From contig JAHQIY010000015.1 of the NCBI GenBank assembly GCA_019054805.1, positions 1,186,001 to 1,250,000 of the forward strand: DNA of 64,000 nucleotides, given 5' to 3'. Below, one piece after another: positions 46,444 to 59,588 of this stretch (positions are counted from its first letter, which is position 1; every line of letters begins with the position of its first letter). Origin of the DNA: Brachionus manjavacas (taxonomy: Eukaryota > Rotifera > Eurotatoria > Ploima > Brachionidae). The translations under genes and the position numbers were made by a program. The notes under the pieces were generated by a model. The model was not told where the DNA came from and did no database searches. It saw nothing but the letters and a program-made list of their open reading frames with translations.

Positions 46444-47351
46444 ATGGATTCCAATTCAACACATGAAGCAATTGAAATCTTAATAAACAATCTTACGCGT
46501 CACCCGCGTTTGTCACATTTGACAACGGATTCCCAAATGAATGTTTTCGACGTACTTGAGGAATTTTGGCAAATGAAGCAAACTGAAGATCAGACTCTTA
46601 ATCAAAAGTCCCTGCTTGCTCAACCCAAGGATAACAGAATAACATACGAGTTCTTGGAAAGACCTGGTCACCCTCATATTTGTCTATGCACCCTTCCTGG
46701 CGGAGCATGCTTTGCCACATTTCAGAACTGTTTGACCAAATCAGATGCCAAAAAAAGCTCAGCTCTGCTAGCTCTCATGAATTCAATGTTCAATGAACAC
46801 CCATTAAGAAAAATAAATCATGATTTTATCAAAAAAACTATGGAAAACGCACAAAAAGATTTGGTAAACTAAAAAAAAAATTTTTTTAAATATTTATTTT
46901 TTTATTAAGCCAAATGCTTGTTCACTTTCACTAGAACTTTATAAATGTCTGCTCGAAATGTGCTTGAACAAAACTCTTTTAGAGTTTAAACAAATGATGA
47001 CTGTTTTTCAACTTTTACATTGGAATGGAAGCCTTAAGGCAATGAGAGAGCGCAATTGTTCATTAGAAGATGTTCTAAATTTCTATAAAAATTTGTTAGT
47101 GATTAAAAATTGAAGATATAATTATAATTATTTGGTTTAGTAAAATAGATGAAAAGATGCGATCAGAAATGTCATTGGACTGGATTGCCAGAGAGCAACA
47201 AAGGCCAGGTTTAATAGCAGCTGAATTGGAAAAAGTCAGCAACGAAATCGAAATAGCTCGACTTAATGGACATGAAATGAGATTTCTAAAAGAAAAAAGA
47301 GACATTCTCTTGTTAGCTTCATATCAATTCGATACTGAACTAATGATTTAA
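46444..47351 (+). CDS. LIX1: LIX1 (limb expression 1) family protein
   Basis: Cytosolic protein with a double-stranded-RNA-binding-like fold; the Drosophila homologue Lowfat modulates Fat/Dachsous signalling. Exons 46444..46863, 46910..47094 and 47141..47351; 271 aa (human LIX1 282). Diagnostic stretches: NVFDVLEEFWQMKQT, CTLPGGACFATFQNC, ALLALMNSMFNEHP, MMTVFQLLHWNGSLKAMRER and DWIAREQQRPG. The exon 2 donor GTTAGT at 47095 was taken because the later GTGATT at 47099 puts a stop at the join. The last 60 residues are a charged helix ending in LASYQFDTELMI. Confidence 0.94.
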
Positions 47352-47482
47352 CTTTTTTTATAAATATCAATTTTCTGTAATTTAAAATTTTGAATAAACT
47401 AATTAGAGTTGTTTATTATTTATTTAAATAGATTTTTTTATGTATGAATCCTTTTTGATTTAAAATTAAAAATTTAATACGT

Positions 47483-47866
47483 CTATTCATCAGCAGGGAT
47501 GCCAAGTTCTGCATCGGTCCATTTGGAAGTATCGGGATAGGGCATGTGTCCAAAAGTGGATTCAGGCTTATCCCAAATGTTGTAAAATACCCAAAACCAG
47601 GCTAATGTGATAGCTAATTTTCCGATTGTAGCATTTGTTGCACCTTGTAGATTAGCAGCCTCTCTATACACGTATCCTTGATGAACTTTTGGATGCTCTG
47701 GTACGGCAAACCAACTAAACAAAGGATTGGCTTTTTTAACCTCGTGACCATGAGAATGGCCGCCACCAAGTCTTGAGCAACTAGTCTTAATTGTCCTCTG
47801 GTTAATTAAACGCCTGGCGTTTATTAAACGATCAATTAACTTAACTTTTTTTAAATCTCTGATCAT
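47483..47866 (-). CDS. NDUFB2: NADH:ubiquinone oxidoreductase subunit B2 (complex I accessory subunit)
   Basis: Small single-pass subunit of the complex I membrane arm. Intronless, 127 aa from an ATG; a TTTTTTTTAG acceptor-like site lies 2 nt before it. The N-terminal 35 residues are basic (KKVKLIDRLINARRLINQR) and suit a mitochondrial presequence. The mature part has a Gly/His-rich segment (GGGHSHGHE) as in mammalian B2, one helix (LAITLAWFWVFYNIW) and the conserved end GHMPYPDTSKWTDAELGIPA. Convergent with LIX1, with 131 bp between stop codons. Confidence 0.94.
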   Translation of the reverse strand: MIRDLKKVKLIDRLINARRLINQRTIKTSCSRLGGGHSHGHEVKKANPLFSWFAVPEHPKVHQGYVYREAANLQGATNATIGKLAITLAWFWVFYNIWDKPESTFGHMPYPDTSKWTDAELGIPADE

Positions 47867-50195
47867 TTCTAAAAAAAAGTCAATTTTTTTTAATAGATCT
47901 CTGATAATTCTTAAATAAAATTTTTTAATATATCATTCAAAAACAGTATTATTTGATAATTTGTTTAATTAAATAAATAACTAAATGCTCATAGCTTTTA
48001 GTTTTAATTTATATAGCCTCGAAATTGTCTTGAAATTATTTTCAAAATTTTGTTTTCAAAAGGTTAGTTTGAGAATTTAAAGTTATTTATTATATTTTAT
48101 ACTAATTAAATAAACCGGCTAAAATTGTATGATTAAAAAGTATCCCCATTAAATTTAAATTGCTTTTTATTAAGTCTTTGTTTTAAATTGAAATAACATT
48201 TAAAAAAAAGTTTAATCAGATTTTATTTGATTAAATTAATTTCATTTTTCTGATCAGAAATAAAAATTTTCTTTCTTTTTTTAAAATATAAAAAAATTAT
48301 TTTAGCTGATGTTTTATATAGATTTCTTTGAGCTTTCATTAACCCGATTTGAAACAATCAGCTGTGTCCACGTAAACAAAATGTTGTGAAAATACTCAAT
48401 GTAATAATAATATTTTCCCCTTTTCTATCCTAGTGGATAATAGAGAGGCGCTCATCTCCTTTTCAATATAAACTCAATGTAGTTAGCATAAATTCGAATC
48501 TGTCAAAAATTAAAAGTTCTAAAAAAGATTCTGGTATATAATATGAAATTAACAATAGTTAATTAAATATTTATTAATGAAATTAATTTTTTTGAAAATT
48601 AAATTAAAAATAAAAAGGAAATCGCTAATTTTATTTTCTAATTCTCAAATTATATTTTTAGTATAGCTATAATTTTTTTTTTTTGCAAGTCTGAGATTAA
48701 ATAAAGGATCCAGAGCGTTTTCACCGCACTGTCCACTGGAATCTTGACGGTCAATTATTTTCAATTGTTTGGCCAAAATTTTCAAAGAATATGAGACAAT
48801 ATAACAAAAAAATCAAAATTTTGAATTTTAAAATTTTTTTCTTAAAGATCTTGACTAGCTGATCCCAAAAATCAGAAAATCGGAAAATCTTCTTAAAATA
48901 TATAAGCTCAAAGTTATAATCAGTATTTTACTTAAAATGGTCATTTCTTAGTCAATTTTCATTAAAAAAAAGTAAGCTTGATCATTGAATCATGAAATTA
49001 ATTTTATAGCCTCTAAAAACAAAAATTCAGGGGTTGGTGCTGTTTGAGATCCTTAATTACCATCATGTCTTTGGGAATTCGACGAGGAAAAAAAAACTTC
49101 CTGAACCTTTTTAAGTGTCTAAAACATATTAAAAATTTAAATTCCACCTAATTTCATTTTTAAAAATACTTTTTTTTAAAGGTAAAAAAACGGTTTCTTA
49201 AAGCTTTAAAGTTTTTGATTCTTTCGATTAATAAAAAATAAAATTAAAAGATTTATAGCAAATTTAGATGATAGCAGTAAATTGGAAAGAAGGTAATACA
49301 CCTTTCCAACATTTTAGTGCAAATATTAAGTATGTATTGCAATCAGGTTAAAATATGTCAAACCACTATCAGCACGAAAAGATGTACCGATTAGAAAAAA
49401 ACAGAAGAAGACCAAATAAGGCAACTCTAGTTTTGTTAAAAAAAATAAATTTTATTTTTATGAAAAAATATTTTTTTCAAAAATAACATTAAAAATTAAT
49501 AGATTTTACTTTTGATGTTTAAATTAAATAGTTTTTTAAAAATTATATATTTAACACTGATAAAAACTAAAATACTGAACAATTAATATTTATCCATTAA
49601 TATTCTTGTGAAATGGGATAGAAACACCAAAAAATAATTGTATTACAATTTTAATAGAAAAAAATATTTTTTTTTAATAGCTAATTAAGATACAAATTTT
49701 ATTTCACGGACAGTGAAATTTTTCGTAATTTTTTGAGAACTGATCAAACGAAAAAATAAATTTAATTTCTGCAAAATTTATAAAACTTTTTCAAATTTTT
49801 AAGAGATTTTTTCTAAAAAGTAATAAATAATTTAATTTGGGTGGATTTTTTTTGGTATCATAACCCAGGAAACAAAATTTGAATTTTTTCTTTATTTAAA
49901 AGAATATCATAATGTTTATTCTGTTCCAAGTCTCAGTTACATGCTTGATGTTAAATCTTAGAAATCTCCTGGAAATCGATAATACGATGGCAACATGATT
50001 TTTATAAGAAATTTGCTTTTCAATTCCCAGTAAACTTTTTTTATTTATTAAAAATATTTCGTCATCTTGAAAAATTATTGATTTTTTCATTTTATTTTTT
50101 AAATTAAACGCAGTCGAAAATTAAAAAATTTAATCTCAAACTTAAAAAAACTAGCATTGAAAAAGGAAGAAAAACAAATTTTTCTTGGTTCGAAA
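47867..50195. other. Gene-poor AT-rich region
   Basis: Two G+C-richer islands at about 48690-48805 and 49015-49090 can be read on the minus strand without stops (for example KIIDRQDSSGQCGENALD and RRIPKDMMVIKDLKQHQPL), but no start, splice pair or family was found. The rest is A/T sequence. Confidence 0.4.
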
Positions 50196-52874
50196 ATGTC
50201 ACACTCTCAATTTGACGAGTCTGGCACAATGCAGGACATGTACACCAACAGTGGTTTCATCAAAGAAGTAGAACCAGTGGCCATGGAATCGGAGGTTTAT
50301 GTAAACGGAAAAGTTCAAACATCATCAAAAAAGCAAACGAAACAAAAAAAAAAGAAAAATGATGAAAAAAATTACTTTTCTATTTGCTGTGGATTTATGA
50401 GAAAACTATGGGCCACACGTCAAACTGAAGACATTGACAAAATAAAGCACCCGAACAGATATGTCAAGATTACTTTAAGAGAACTGGTCATTTATTTGAT
50501 TTTTCTAATAGTCATATGCATTGGTAATAATAATTTAACTAGTTTAAAATCGATTTTAATAAGCTTTTCAATTAAGTCTCATTTGGAATGATTCCTTCTA
50601 CTACATTTACATTCAATAATGTATTAGTAGATTCATTCATAAAATCAAAGCCTGAAGGGTCGGATATTACATTTGAAAATGTGGTACACATGAATGAGAT
50701 ATGGACTGTAATTGCTTATTAAATGGAAAAAAATGCTAAAAAAATTTATTTCTTATTTTTAATAGATATTACAAGGTCCATTTTTGGACAATTATTTCAA
50801 TGACTTTAAGAAAAGTACAAATGACAGCGATGACTTGACCAAGTTTATCGCTAATGAAAATCGCATCCTTGGCTTGGCAAGGCTCAGACAGGTCAGAGTA
50901 AGAAACGATTCGTGTGTGATTCCGGATGATTTTAAGCAAGAAATAAGATTTTGCTACAGCGATTGGGCGCCCAGTGTTGAAGAAAAGGAAGCGTTTGGCC
51001 CTTTTGTCGGACAAAACATGACTTCAAATGTGTCAGCGTAATTAGAAATGTCTTTTTTTGTTTTTCCTTATTTATTTTGTGATTAAAGATGGTTCTACCA
51101 GACTGAAAAAGAACTAAAAGGCTCTGGCCATCAGGGTTTGATGAACTTTTATGACGGAAGTGGATATGTGATGGAGTTATCTCAAGAGCGCGAAGAAACC
51201 CAGGCCAGAATTCAATACCTATTTGACAATCTGTGGATAGACCGGGCCACTAGAGCTGTTTTCATTGACTTTACTGTCTACAATGCCAATATAAACTTAT
51301 TCTGTCAAATAAAGTAAAGAATAAATAAAAATAAATTTTTCAAGATTTTATTTTTTATTTTTTCAAGATTAGTTTTTGAGCTGCCAGCCACTGGTGGTGT
51401 TGTTCCATCATACATAATGAGACCGGTCAAACTAATTCGATACGTGACAACATTTGATTACTTCATTTTGGTGTGCGAAATAATACTATGTATTTTTGTA
51501 CTCTATTATATGATTGAAGAAGCTATTGAGATTAAAAAACATCGCTTGAGCTACTTTAAAGCATTTTGGAACATTTTGGATGTGGTCATATTGGCAATAG
51601 CTGTGGTTTGCATTGTGTTCAACATTTACAGACAAGAAAAAGTTGGCAGAATGCTCGAAACTCTTTTGGAAAATGACAATCAGTTCATTGACTTTGATCT
51701 ATTGGCCTATTGGCAAGAGCTGTTCAACAGTGCAGTTGGATTTATGGCGTTTTTGGCTTGGGTTAAAGTTTTTAAATATGTAAGCTTCAACAAGACAATG
51801 ACACAGCTTAGTTTGACTTTGAGCAGATGTGCCAAAGATGTGGTTGGATTTGCCATAATGTTTTTCATTGTCTTTCTCGCCTATGCCCAGCTTGGCTACT
51901 TAATTTTTGGCACTCAGGTTCAAGACTTCAGTACTTTTTCCTATGCCATGTAAAATTTTACCAAAATAGATCAAATGTGAATCAATTTAAATTTTTTTTT
52001 AGATTTACTCTTTTCCGAATTATCTTGGGCGATTTCGATTTCGAGTCACTAGAAGCCGCTAACCGTGTCCTAGGACCCATATTTTTTCTCACCTACGTAT
52101 TTTTTGTATTCTTTGTCCTATTGAACATGTTCATTGCCATAATCAATGATACATATGGTGAAATAAAATCAGAGATCGCCAACCAGAAAAGCGATATAGA
52201 ACTAGGATCATTTTTCAAACTAGGATATAACCGAGTTTTGGACAAGTTGAACATTAGGCGAGCCCAGATTATCGATATTCAAAAAGCCATTACCACAGCT
52301 GATCTGAACCAAGACAATATAATTGACTTTATTGAATTCAGAAATAACCTAAGAGTATTTTTGGGTAAATTTTTTAAATTTTGGTCTATGGTTTTTTTAG
52401 ACTAAGGGCTACAGTGATGTTGAAATTGAGACACTTTTTTCCAAATATGACGTTGACGGTGATCGATGCTTGAATGAGACTGAGCAAAAAAATATGTTCA
52501 AGGACCTTTCTGAGCAAAATGAGGAGCTAAAAGAGGCGTACATGGTTCTGGAACAGGCTAGTGAACCAAAAGGAATAGAGGAGAAAAAAAGAAAAAGAAC
52601 TGAGGGTGTCTTGTTTGAAGATTATTCGAATTTGTCCGTCCGTATTGATAAAATGGAAACTTCGATTGGTAGTATTGTGAATAAGGTAGATTCAGTATTG
52701 ACCAAATTGGAAAATGCCGAAAAAACAAAAAGGGCCCAAACGGTATATTAAATCAAACTTTAAAATATATTTTTGTTAATATTTTTCTAGGGTATGGGGT
52801 CGGAATCGAGATCAAAATCATCTGTATCAAGAAAAATCGATGGTTTGGATTCATCGACTCAGTCAAATTGCTAA
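50196..52874 (+). CDS. PKD2: Polycystin-2 (TRPP-type cation channel)
   Basis: Non-selective Ca2+-permeable channel of cilia and ER. Exons 50196..50523, 50577..50707, 50766..51037, 51089..51313, 51368..51949, 52003..52354, 52401..52742 and 52791..52874; 771 aa. It has TM1 near [14 protein letters not shown], a large extracellular polycystin (TOP) domain (exons 2-5), five further helices and the pore with the [10 protein letters not shown] filter region. S6 reads [19 protein letters not shown], very close to human PKD2. The tail has an EF-hand-like part ([24 protein letters not shown]) and a coiled coil ([20 protein letters not shown]). It starts at the first in-frame ATG (the frame extends upstream without one). 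Confidence 0.95.
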
Positions 52875-53504
52875 ATTAAATATAAACTTAATCTTTGAAA
52901 CTTTTAATTTGATATTTGTGTAAAATTAATAAAAGCCCTGTTTTCAAGAAACAAAGTCTATTATTCTTCTTAATTAAAAAACAAAAGAAAATTTAGATTT
53001 GATTTAAATCTAGTTCTAAAAGTTAAATAAAAATTTAATAATTATGTAATAAATTTAGACTAAAAACTCAATACCTAAAATAATGACTTAAAAAATAAAT
53101 TTTTCAGAAACTTTTAAGATTTTTTATTTTTAAATTCAAAACAGAATCAGATATAACTTTGTTTAGATTAAGAGAATAACACATATGATTGATTGCACAG
53201 GCTCTTTAAAGAAATTAAGTTTGATCGAATTTAAGATGGCCTGATTCTTTAGTTTGAATAATTTAAAATTTAATTTTTTGAAACCTAACAGAATAATGAT
53301 GAATTTATTTAATATGGTAATCAAGATGGTCAAGAATTTTATTTGCTTAAAAACAAAAACGAAAGATTTAATCAAATCTTGAGAATCAAAAATTTTAATT
53401 TTCTTTTAGTTTAAAATTAAAAAGTAAATAAAGTTATTTTAATTTTTTTATTCACAAAATAAAATTTTTTGTTTAGAATAATTTTATTCTTCTACAAGAA
53501 TCTA
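52875..53504. other. Convergent AT-rich spacer
   Basis: Lies between the 3' ends of PKD2 and the Ig/5-TM gene. AATAAAAG near 52928 is a candidate PKD2 poly(A) signal. Nothing else recognised. Confidence 0.5.
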
Positions 53505-55636
53505 CTAAACTGTTTCCATAGTCTCTGATTTTTTTACTTTTTTGACTTTTTTGACTTTTCCATCAAGTTGCTGTTCGTTTTCTTCTTTTGACACGCTTTC
53601 ATCTGTTTCTTTTTTCTTCAAACTTTTCTTTTTCTTCTTAGGTGATTTTTCCGCATCTTCGCCATTATTTTCTTGAGATTCCGTTTTTTTAATCTTTTTC
53701 TTTTTGATCTTCTTAATTATGGGAGCTTTAAATTGAGTCTGATCTAAATTATCAGCTTCCTGGTTAGCTTCGTCAATGCTTAATGTGTCACCCTTCAAAT
53801 CTTCAACAGTGCTATCTTCGAATTCTTTTTGTTGAGTTTGTTTCATGACATCGACTACTGAATTTTTGCGAATTATATTCACAAATGAACTTCGTGGTTC
53901 TTCCGCATTTCCATAGGCAACTCTAGAGGATACTGGATCAAACGTAGGAAGCAAAAAGTCGTCAATAACATTATCTCTAGACTTTCGGGCCTGGTTGCTG
54001 AATAGTGATGTGGCAATTTTAGGACTAGGCAAACGATCATTTTGTCTTGGCTCTGATACAAAACTTTTAATTGCTGGATTCGATCGATTCGAATTCATAA
54101 AGTCGTTTAAATCTAATTTGGAATTTTTTCGAGAAGTACTCAAAATTGGCATTTCTTCTCTTACTGACAAGCTCGGCTTTCTTTCGGTACTTTGTGAAAT
54201 GGTCACTATATTTTCTGGAATTTTTTCATTTTTTTCACTGATCGGCTCTGGTGTACTCAAATTTGGCAAAGATTTTTTTTTCCTAAAAATCGAAAAAAAT
54301 ATATTTTTATAAAATTTTTTTCTAAATAAATTTTTTATGTTTAATTTACATTTCGTCTGGCATTATTTCCATTGTGGTCAAGCGGTCTCTAAAAACCCAA
54401 AAGAAATAGATGATAATTATGAAACATGATGCTACAATCAGTCCAGCGCATATATTACTGACAACCGCTTAATTTAATTAATTTTTTAATTATTTTTCTT
54501 CTATTAAAAAAAGAATTACAATAATTTGTGCTTATTTGGGAGAAGACAGATCTTCCGGTACAATAGACCACTGAGCACAAAATGACTAATAAAAGAAAAA
54601 GCTGACAAAAAGCTATAATACTGGCAATAACAATTTCCGGTATTCTAATATACTTTCCCTTTTTCAAGTATGTTCGGATAATGTAGTAAAACAGTCCTCC
54701 CCAAAGAATAAAAAACGCCACTATAGAGCTAGGAATAATGACTATGGGCGACAAATACTCATTTGCCGGATACTTAGCCACATCTATTTTAAATATTATT
54801 TTTTTCTTTTACATTTATTTTAAATCTATTAAAATTACAATCAGGACTAATCCAAAATATGACTTTTATTATCAAAAATCCGATAGATCCGACAATGCAT
54901 CCAAAAGTGACAAGGACATCAGTAGTCGAATTAGCTTAAATGTTAAAAAAATATTTTCTTTAAATAAAATTCAATAAAAATTATTATTTTTTTATAATTA
55001 CGTTGAAGTAATTTGGTAAATGCAATGAGCACAATTGCCAGAGTTAATTTAGATATTAGCAAAAGTGCAAAAAGGACATGGTTAAAGTTTCCATTGAAAC
55101 AAAGGGTAGATGGGTCTGGTGTAGTTGTGGTTGGATCAGGTGTTGTTGAAGTTGTAGTGGTCGATGTAGTGGTTGTAGGAGCTAGAAAAAAATGCAAAAT
55201 TTTATGATCAAATTATAGCTTTAAGATACAAACGAGCTTCGATTAGATCAATGGTGTCTTGATTGATGGAACTGCATTCAAATGTAGAAAAATCTTCCGG
55301 AACTATTGCACTAATTGTAAGAGTTGACACCGTATATGTAGAATTAATGTCATTTCTTTCTATTTGATATCGATCAGGTACGTTGATTCCCAAGAGCCTA
55401 GTCAAATTTGTCGGATCGTTGTATGGGTATCGTTGCCAAATGATAGTTATGTCCTCATCAATTAAATCACAATGGATAGTCACATTGTTGCCCACGTAGA
55501 GTTGCGGCACTGGCCTTATTGAAACCAATGTCTCTTAAATTGTTGTTAAGAGTGGAAAGTATAAGAATTCTTTAAGATTACTTAAATTCTTGAAGTTGGC
55601 AAGAATAATCAAAAATTTGAATAACAAAAAAAGCAT
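53505..55636 (-). CDS. Novel membrane protein: Ig domain, Thr-rich linker, five predicted TM helices, long charged tail
   Basis: Minus-strand exons 55636..55582, 55533..55234, 55181..55002, 54934..54839, 54783..54520, 54467..54350 and 54282..53505; 596 aa, all joins in frame. It has a signal peptide (MLFLLFKFLIILANF), then one Ig domain (residues about 25-118) with the Cys pair (IHC, FEC) and Trp (IIWQR). A mucin-like PPTTTTSTTTT linker follows, then five hydrophobic runs: HVLFALLLISKLTLAIVLIA, TFGCIVGSIGFLIIKVIFW, VIIPSSIVAFFILWGGLFYY, IVIASIIAFCQLFLLLVILC and CAGLIVASCFIIIIYFFWVF. The 260-aa tail is Ser/Glu/Lys rich and ends in repeated KKVKK. The Ig-plus-five-helix plan is that of CD47; sequence homology is not shown. 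The ligand is unknown. Confidence 0.75.
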
Positions 55637-58600
55637 CGTATTTGTTTTGAATTTGTTAAAAATTGATTATTTTCAAAAGTTGAACCAGCTTCCCCAGAGC
55701 TTCATGCAGTATTTGATGATTAAATTTGGAATTTTTTTAGATTTTTGACGGATTATGAAATTTTTTTCTAGTTTTTATAAGTTAAAAATTTGACAAAAAA
55801 AATAATAAATAAATAAACAAAAAAATTAAAAAATTTTATTGGTGTTTATTTTTCTCGGTCGACTTATCTTAACTACGGTACAAAATTAATTTTAAATTTA
55901 AATAAAGTAATGAATCTTTGATTTATTAGAGATTGTTTGACGGTTTGTTGTTAAGGACTTTGTCAGAAAATCTTTATTTTTTGTGACAATTGCGCATTGT
56001 TGAGTAAACTCTTGATAGAAGTCTTGTTTATAAATTGAATTTAGAGCGAGTTTTTGAGCCAATATAAGCTCCAAAATTTCTTATTTAAAATAGTTCTCTC
56101 TTTTCTTAGTCACCAATTCAAGTGTTTAATTAATGTACTTGTCGATCTAATTGATTCGAAAAGTATTTTAAGAAAAGTGAACATACAAACGTGTTTTATT
56201 CTTGAAAATTTTCAAGAGCTTTATTCCAAATGGTTTGTATATTTGATTGTCGGCTTAAACAATTTTCTTTAGATTCCAATAAAGACTTTTAAGTTAATAA
56301 AAAATATGAAATTAATCTTTTATTTAAAGAAAAATTTGAGTATTGAAGGCGATGAATACGCTATTCTTTGTTATTTTTTTCATTATTTATTTAAAAACTT
56401 TGAATGTACTTTTTTTTCAGAATTTTTAAAAATAAAATCCAAAATCTGATTTTTTTTAATTTTTTTGCAGTCTTGGCCGACACTTGAAGTGCTTCTTGTC
56501 AAGCAAATAAATGGCTTCCGTATCAATGAACTCGAGTCTGATTTTATTTCTAAATTTGATTAAATTATGAAACCCTTTATAATTTTTAATAATTAAAAAT
56601 CAACTCGGTCAATGTAGCTATTATTTTTGAATTTAAAATTTAATTATTATTTGTCAAGGAAATATTTGAATTTTTCCTGCTCAACACATGGATAAACAAT
56701 GAGATATACAAACTAAAAAATCTTTTTCCTTCTTGTACTTTATCTGAATTTTTTTTATTTGTCCTGCTCCTTTTGAACTTGGTGGTAGATTCAATCACCG
56801 TATTAAAAACTTAATGGGGTCCGGGACAGAGCACTGGCTTTGGTATTCGGGTATGTTGTAGATTATACAACTATAAGTTAAAATTATAATAAAAAAATTA
56901 ATTATTAATTAATAAACAAGGCAAAAATAATTGAAATTTAGATAAAATTCAAAAAGTACAGAAAGGATTTTTAATTTTTAGTATTCTCACTGTCAATAGT
57001 TCGGTCGACACGGTCAAGTACAGAAATCGGCCAAGATCAAAAATCTTAATAAGATTATGTGGTTTTTGAAATAATAAAAAAAAGTGCTAAATTTTAATTT
57101 TAAATTTTTTTAATTAAAATTCAAAAAAGAGAAAAAAATTATTGTTTATCAATTTGATGTTGAAATTGAGTCAAGTAGTTTGTTGAGATCAGTATTTCCT
57201 CAGGATTTGTTCAATTCAAAATGAATGTTGACAACGAAAATTTGAATCTAGTTAAAAATAAGAAATAAGTTTAATTACCGGATAAATCAGCAAGTGTCTT
57301 TGCTTTAAGAGGCGTTTGATAGCAAATTATTTATATTTTAAACAAAAGATTTTGTTTGTGAAGAGCTCAAGCTTGTTGAACGAATGCTCTTGAGTAATTA
57401 GACCAAAATCAAGTGTTCCTAATCACATAAAGAAATGGATAAATAGTTCTGTTTAAGTCTAGTGACGGTGATGGCCGACCAAATTCAAATCAATCTGAAC
57501 GGAATAAATAAGATTCCAAAATACAGTGTTAAACACAAAATAAATTAACTTATCATCCGTTCTTAGAATTCCAAATCCTTCCGATAGACAACATTTCCGC
57601 ATATAGAATATATGCCTTTAGAAGTACTATTGCTTTGATTCTCATTCAATGAGACCATATTTTCAATCAATTCGCTTAACCTCGCTTGCTGACTTACAGC
57701 TGCTTTTTATAATTAAAAATTTTTGACTCAATTTATTTAATACTTTAATGAATTTGATGCAAAATTAAAATTAATTCTTTCTAGTTTTTGAAGTGGCTCT
57801 TTTGAATTGGAGTGAATTGTGTAAAAATATTAAAAAATAATTGAAGTCTTGGTTTAAATAAATCGTATTTGAGAATTTTTTATTTTAAAATTAAATCAAA
57901 TTTTTAACTGGCATTTTTCAAAATGCCTAATAAAGAAGTAGAGTCTTGCTTAAAAAAATTTGTTTATTTCGGTAGAATATTTATTTAAATCACTAAAATG
58001 CTTTAAATAAATTTAATAATTGTAGTAATTGAAATAATTAATAAAGAATATTAAAATTTTGATGAAAAAAATTTTTTGGCTAATTTTTTAAAGTGCACTC
58101 TTTTCAAAAATGGCTTCTCTAAAAACTATCATTTCCGCAATAATTTAAAATGATATTCCATTATTAAAAAAATCTAAAGTTAATTTTTTATTTCGTCAAA
58201 TTTTAGTGCCAGAGTACTTCAATTATGTAAAATTTTTTAGAATATTTTTTTTGTGTTTTCAGACTGAATAGAAAGATGCTCAAAGCGATTTTTCATCAAT
58301 TTTTTTTCAATATTACCAAGTTGCGGTGCAAATTTTTCCGAATGATTTCTGGAAAAAAATGCTGTTGGAATTTTCATTATAAAGAAACAATGACAAGGTA
58401 AAAAAATCAGTGGCATCAACTTTTTTGTCCATCGTTAATGAAAGAGAAAGAATAAAAAAGAATAGTCAGCATTTTCAATTAAAACAAAAGGTCCTGAATC
58501 AAATTATGGAGGAAACACACGGAAATTTGCAAGCTAATTTGCCTTGGTGTCTCGATTTGGAGCCAAAACTAATTCAGCTAGGTTTTTTTACAAAAATTTT

Positions 58601-59588
58601 GCACTTTAATCATAATTAATTTTATGACAGCTGATATTATTTAGAATATTCATTGGCATCTTAAATAATAATTTTTTTTAATTTGCATTGAAAATTTTAT
58701 ATTAATTTGCATCACGTCGTAAAACTTTTTGGTATCAATAGATAAGAGAGGTCAATAATAAAAAGTTGACACTTTGAAGATGAAACCACTGGTTTTTGCT
58801 AATATTCAAAAAAAAATTAAATTATTAAAGTGATGGTTAAACTCTCGAGGTGCTTTTATGGAAGAAAAATAAAGATAAAAATTTTTTTTTGTCACAGAAT
58901 ATAATGAATACAGAATTGAAATATTGTTCAATTTCAATAGGAAAAAGAGTCAATTTATTGATTTGCGAACAGAATTAGATCCCAAACTCAGGATCTAAAA
59001 TCAATTAATATCAAGACACTGGTTGGGTCTTGAGCAAAAAATTTGAAATACTGCTACTTGAGAGCAAATATTCTTTGAATAAATGAGAAAAAATCAAATA
59101 ATTAATTAAGCATCCAATCATCCTCTAAACGGAAATAAATCTCTAAAATTGTCTCCTAAGCTATTGGATTTTTTCGATCCAATAAAATATTTTATACAAA
59201 GATAAGTAAACGATTGACATGGCTTGAAATTATAAAATACTCAACAAAAAATATTCTAGGCGTCATTTTTAACTCTAGACTTTTAATTAGCCGCTCAAAT
59301 AGTATCATTTAGTTGTTTCAAAAATTTAAATCTTCCAGAACAAATTTCTTAAAATGTCATAGCCAAAATATGCCAAGAGCAAAGATTATCAATCTATAGT
59401 TACATAATTTAATATTCACACAAAATTAATAGTCCTTTTAGGAACTTTTCTCTTATCGCTAAATATCATTATTCAATGCTATTCTATTTTCAGAAATGTC
59501 ATCTTAGAGAAAAAAAGGTTAAAATTGAAGATATAAATCGAGTTGAATTTAAAATTTAATTTTTAAATTGAGAAAAAAATAAAATAAA
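55637..59588. other. AT-rich region with minus-strand coding-like islands, no complete gene
   Basis: The best island is 57567-57710 (minus), open for 48 codons: QQARLSELIENMVSLNENQS then SKGIYSICGNVVYRKD. Others are 56467-56562 (minus, IRLEFIDTEAIYLLDKKHFK), 57262-57330 (minus) and 58383-58619 (plus, PWCLDLEPKLIQLGF). I could not join them into a gene. They may be exons of an unrecognised gene or pseudogene debris. This interval must also hold promoters for the flanking divergent genes. Confidence 0.4.

Noticed and set aside
56054-56272. 72-codon plus-strand frame rich in Leu, Phe and Ile
   Set aside because: No ATG context, motif or neighbour support; may be LINE debris but I could not show it.
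58383-58619. Open frame ending in PWCLDLEPKLIQLGFFTK
   Set aside because: Composition is fair but there is no ATG at its start, no splice partner and no family. Kept only as a possible remnant.
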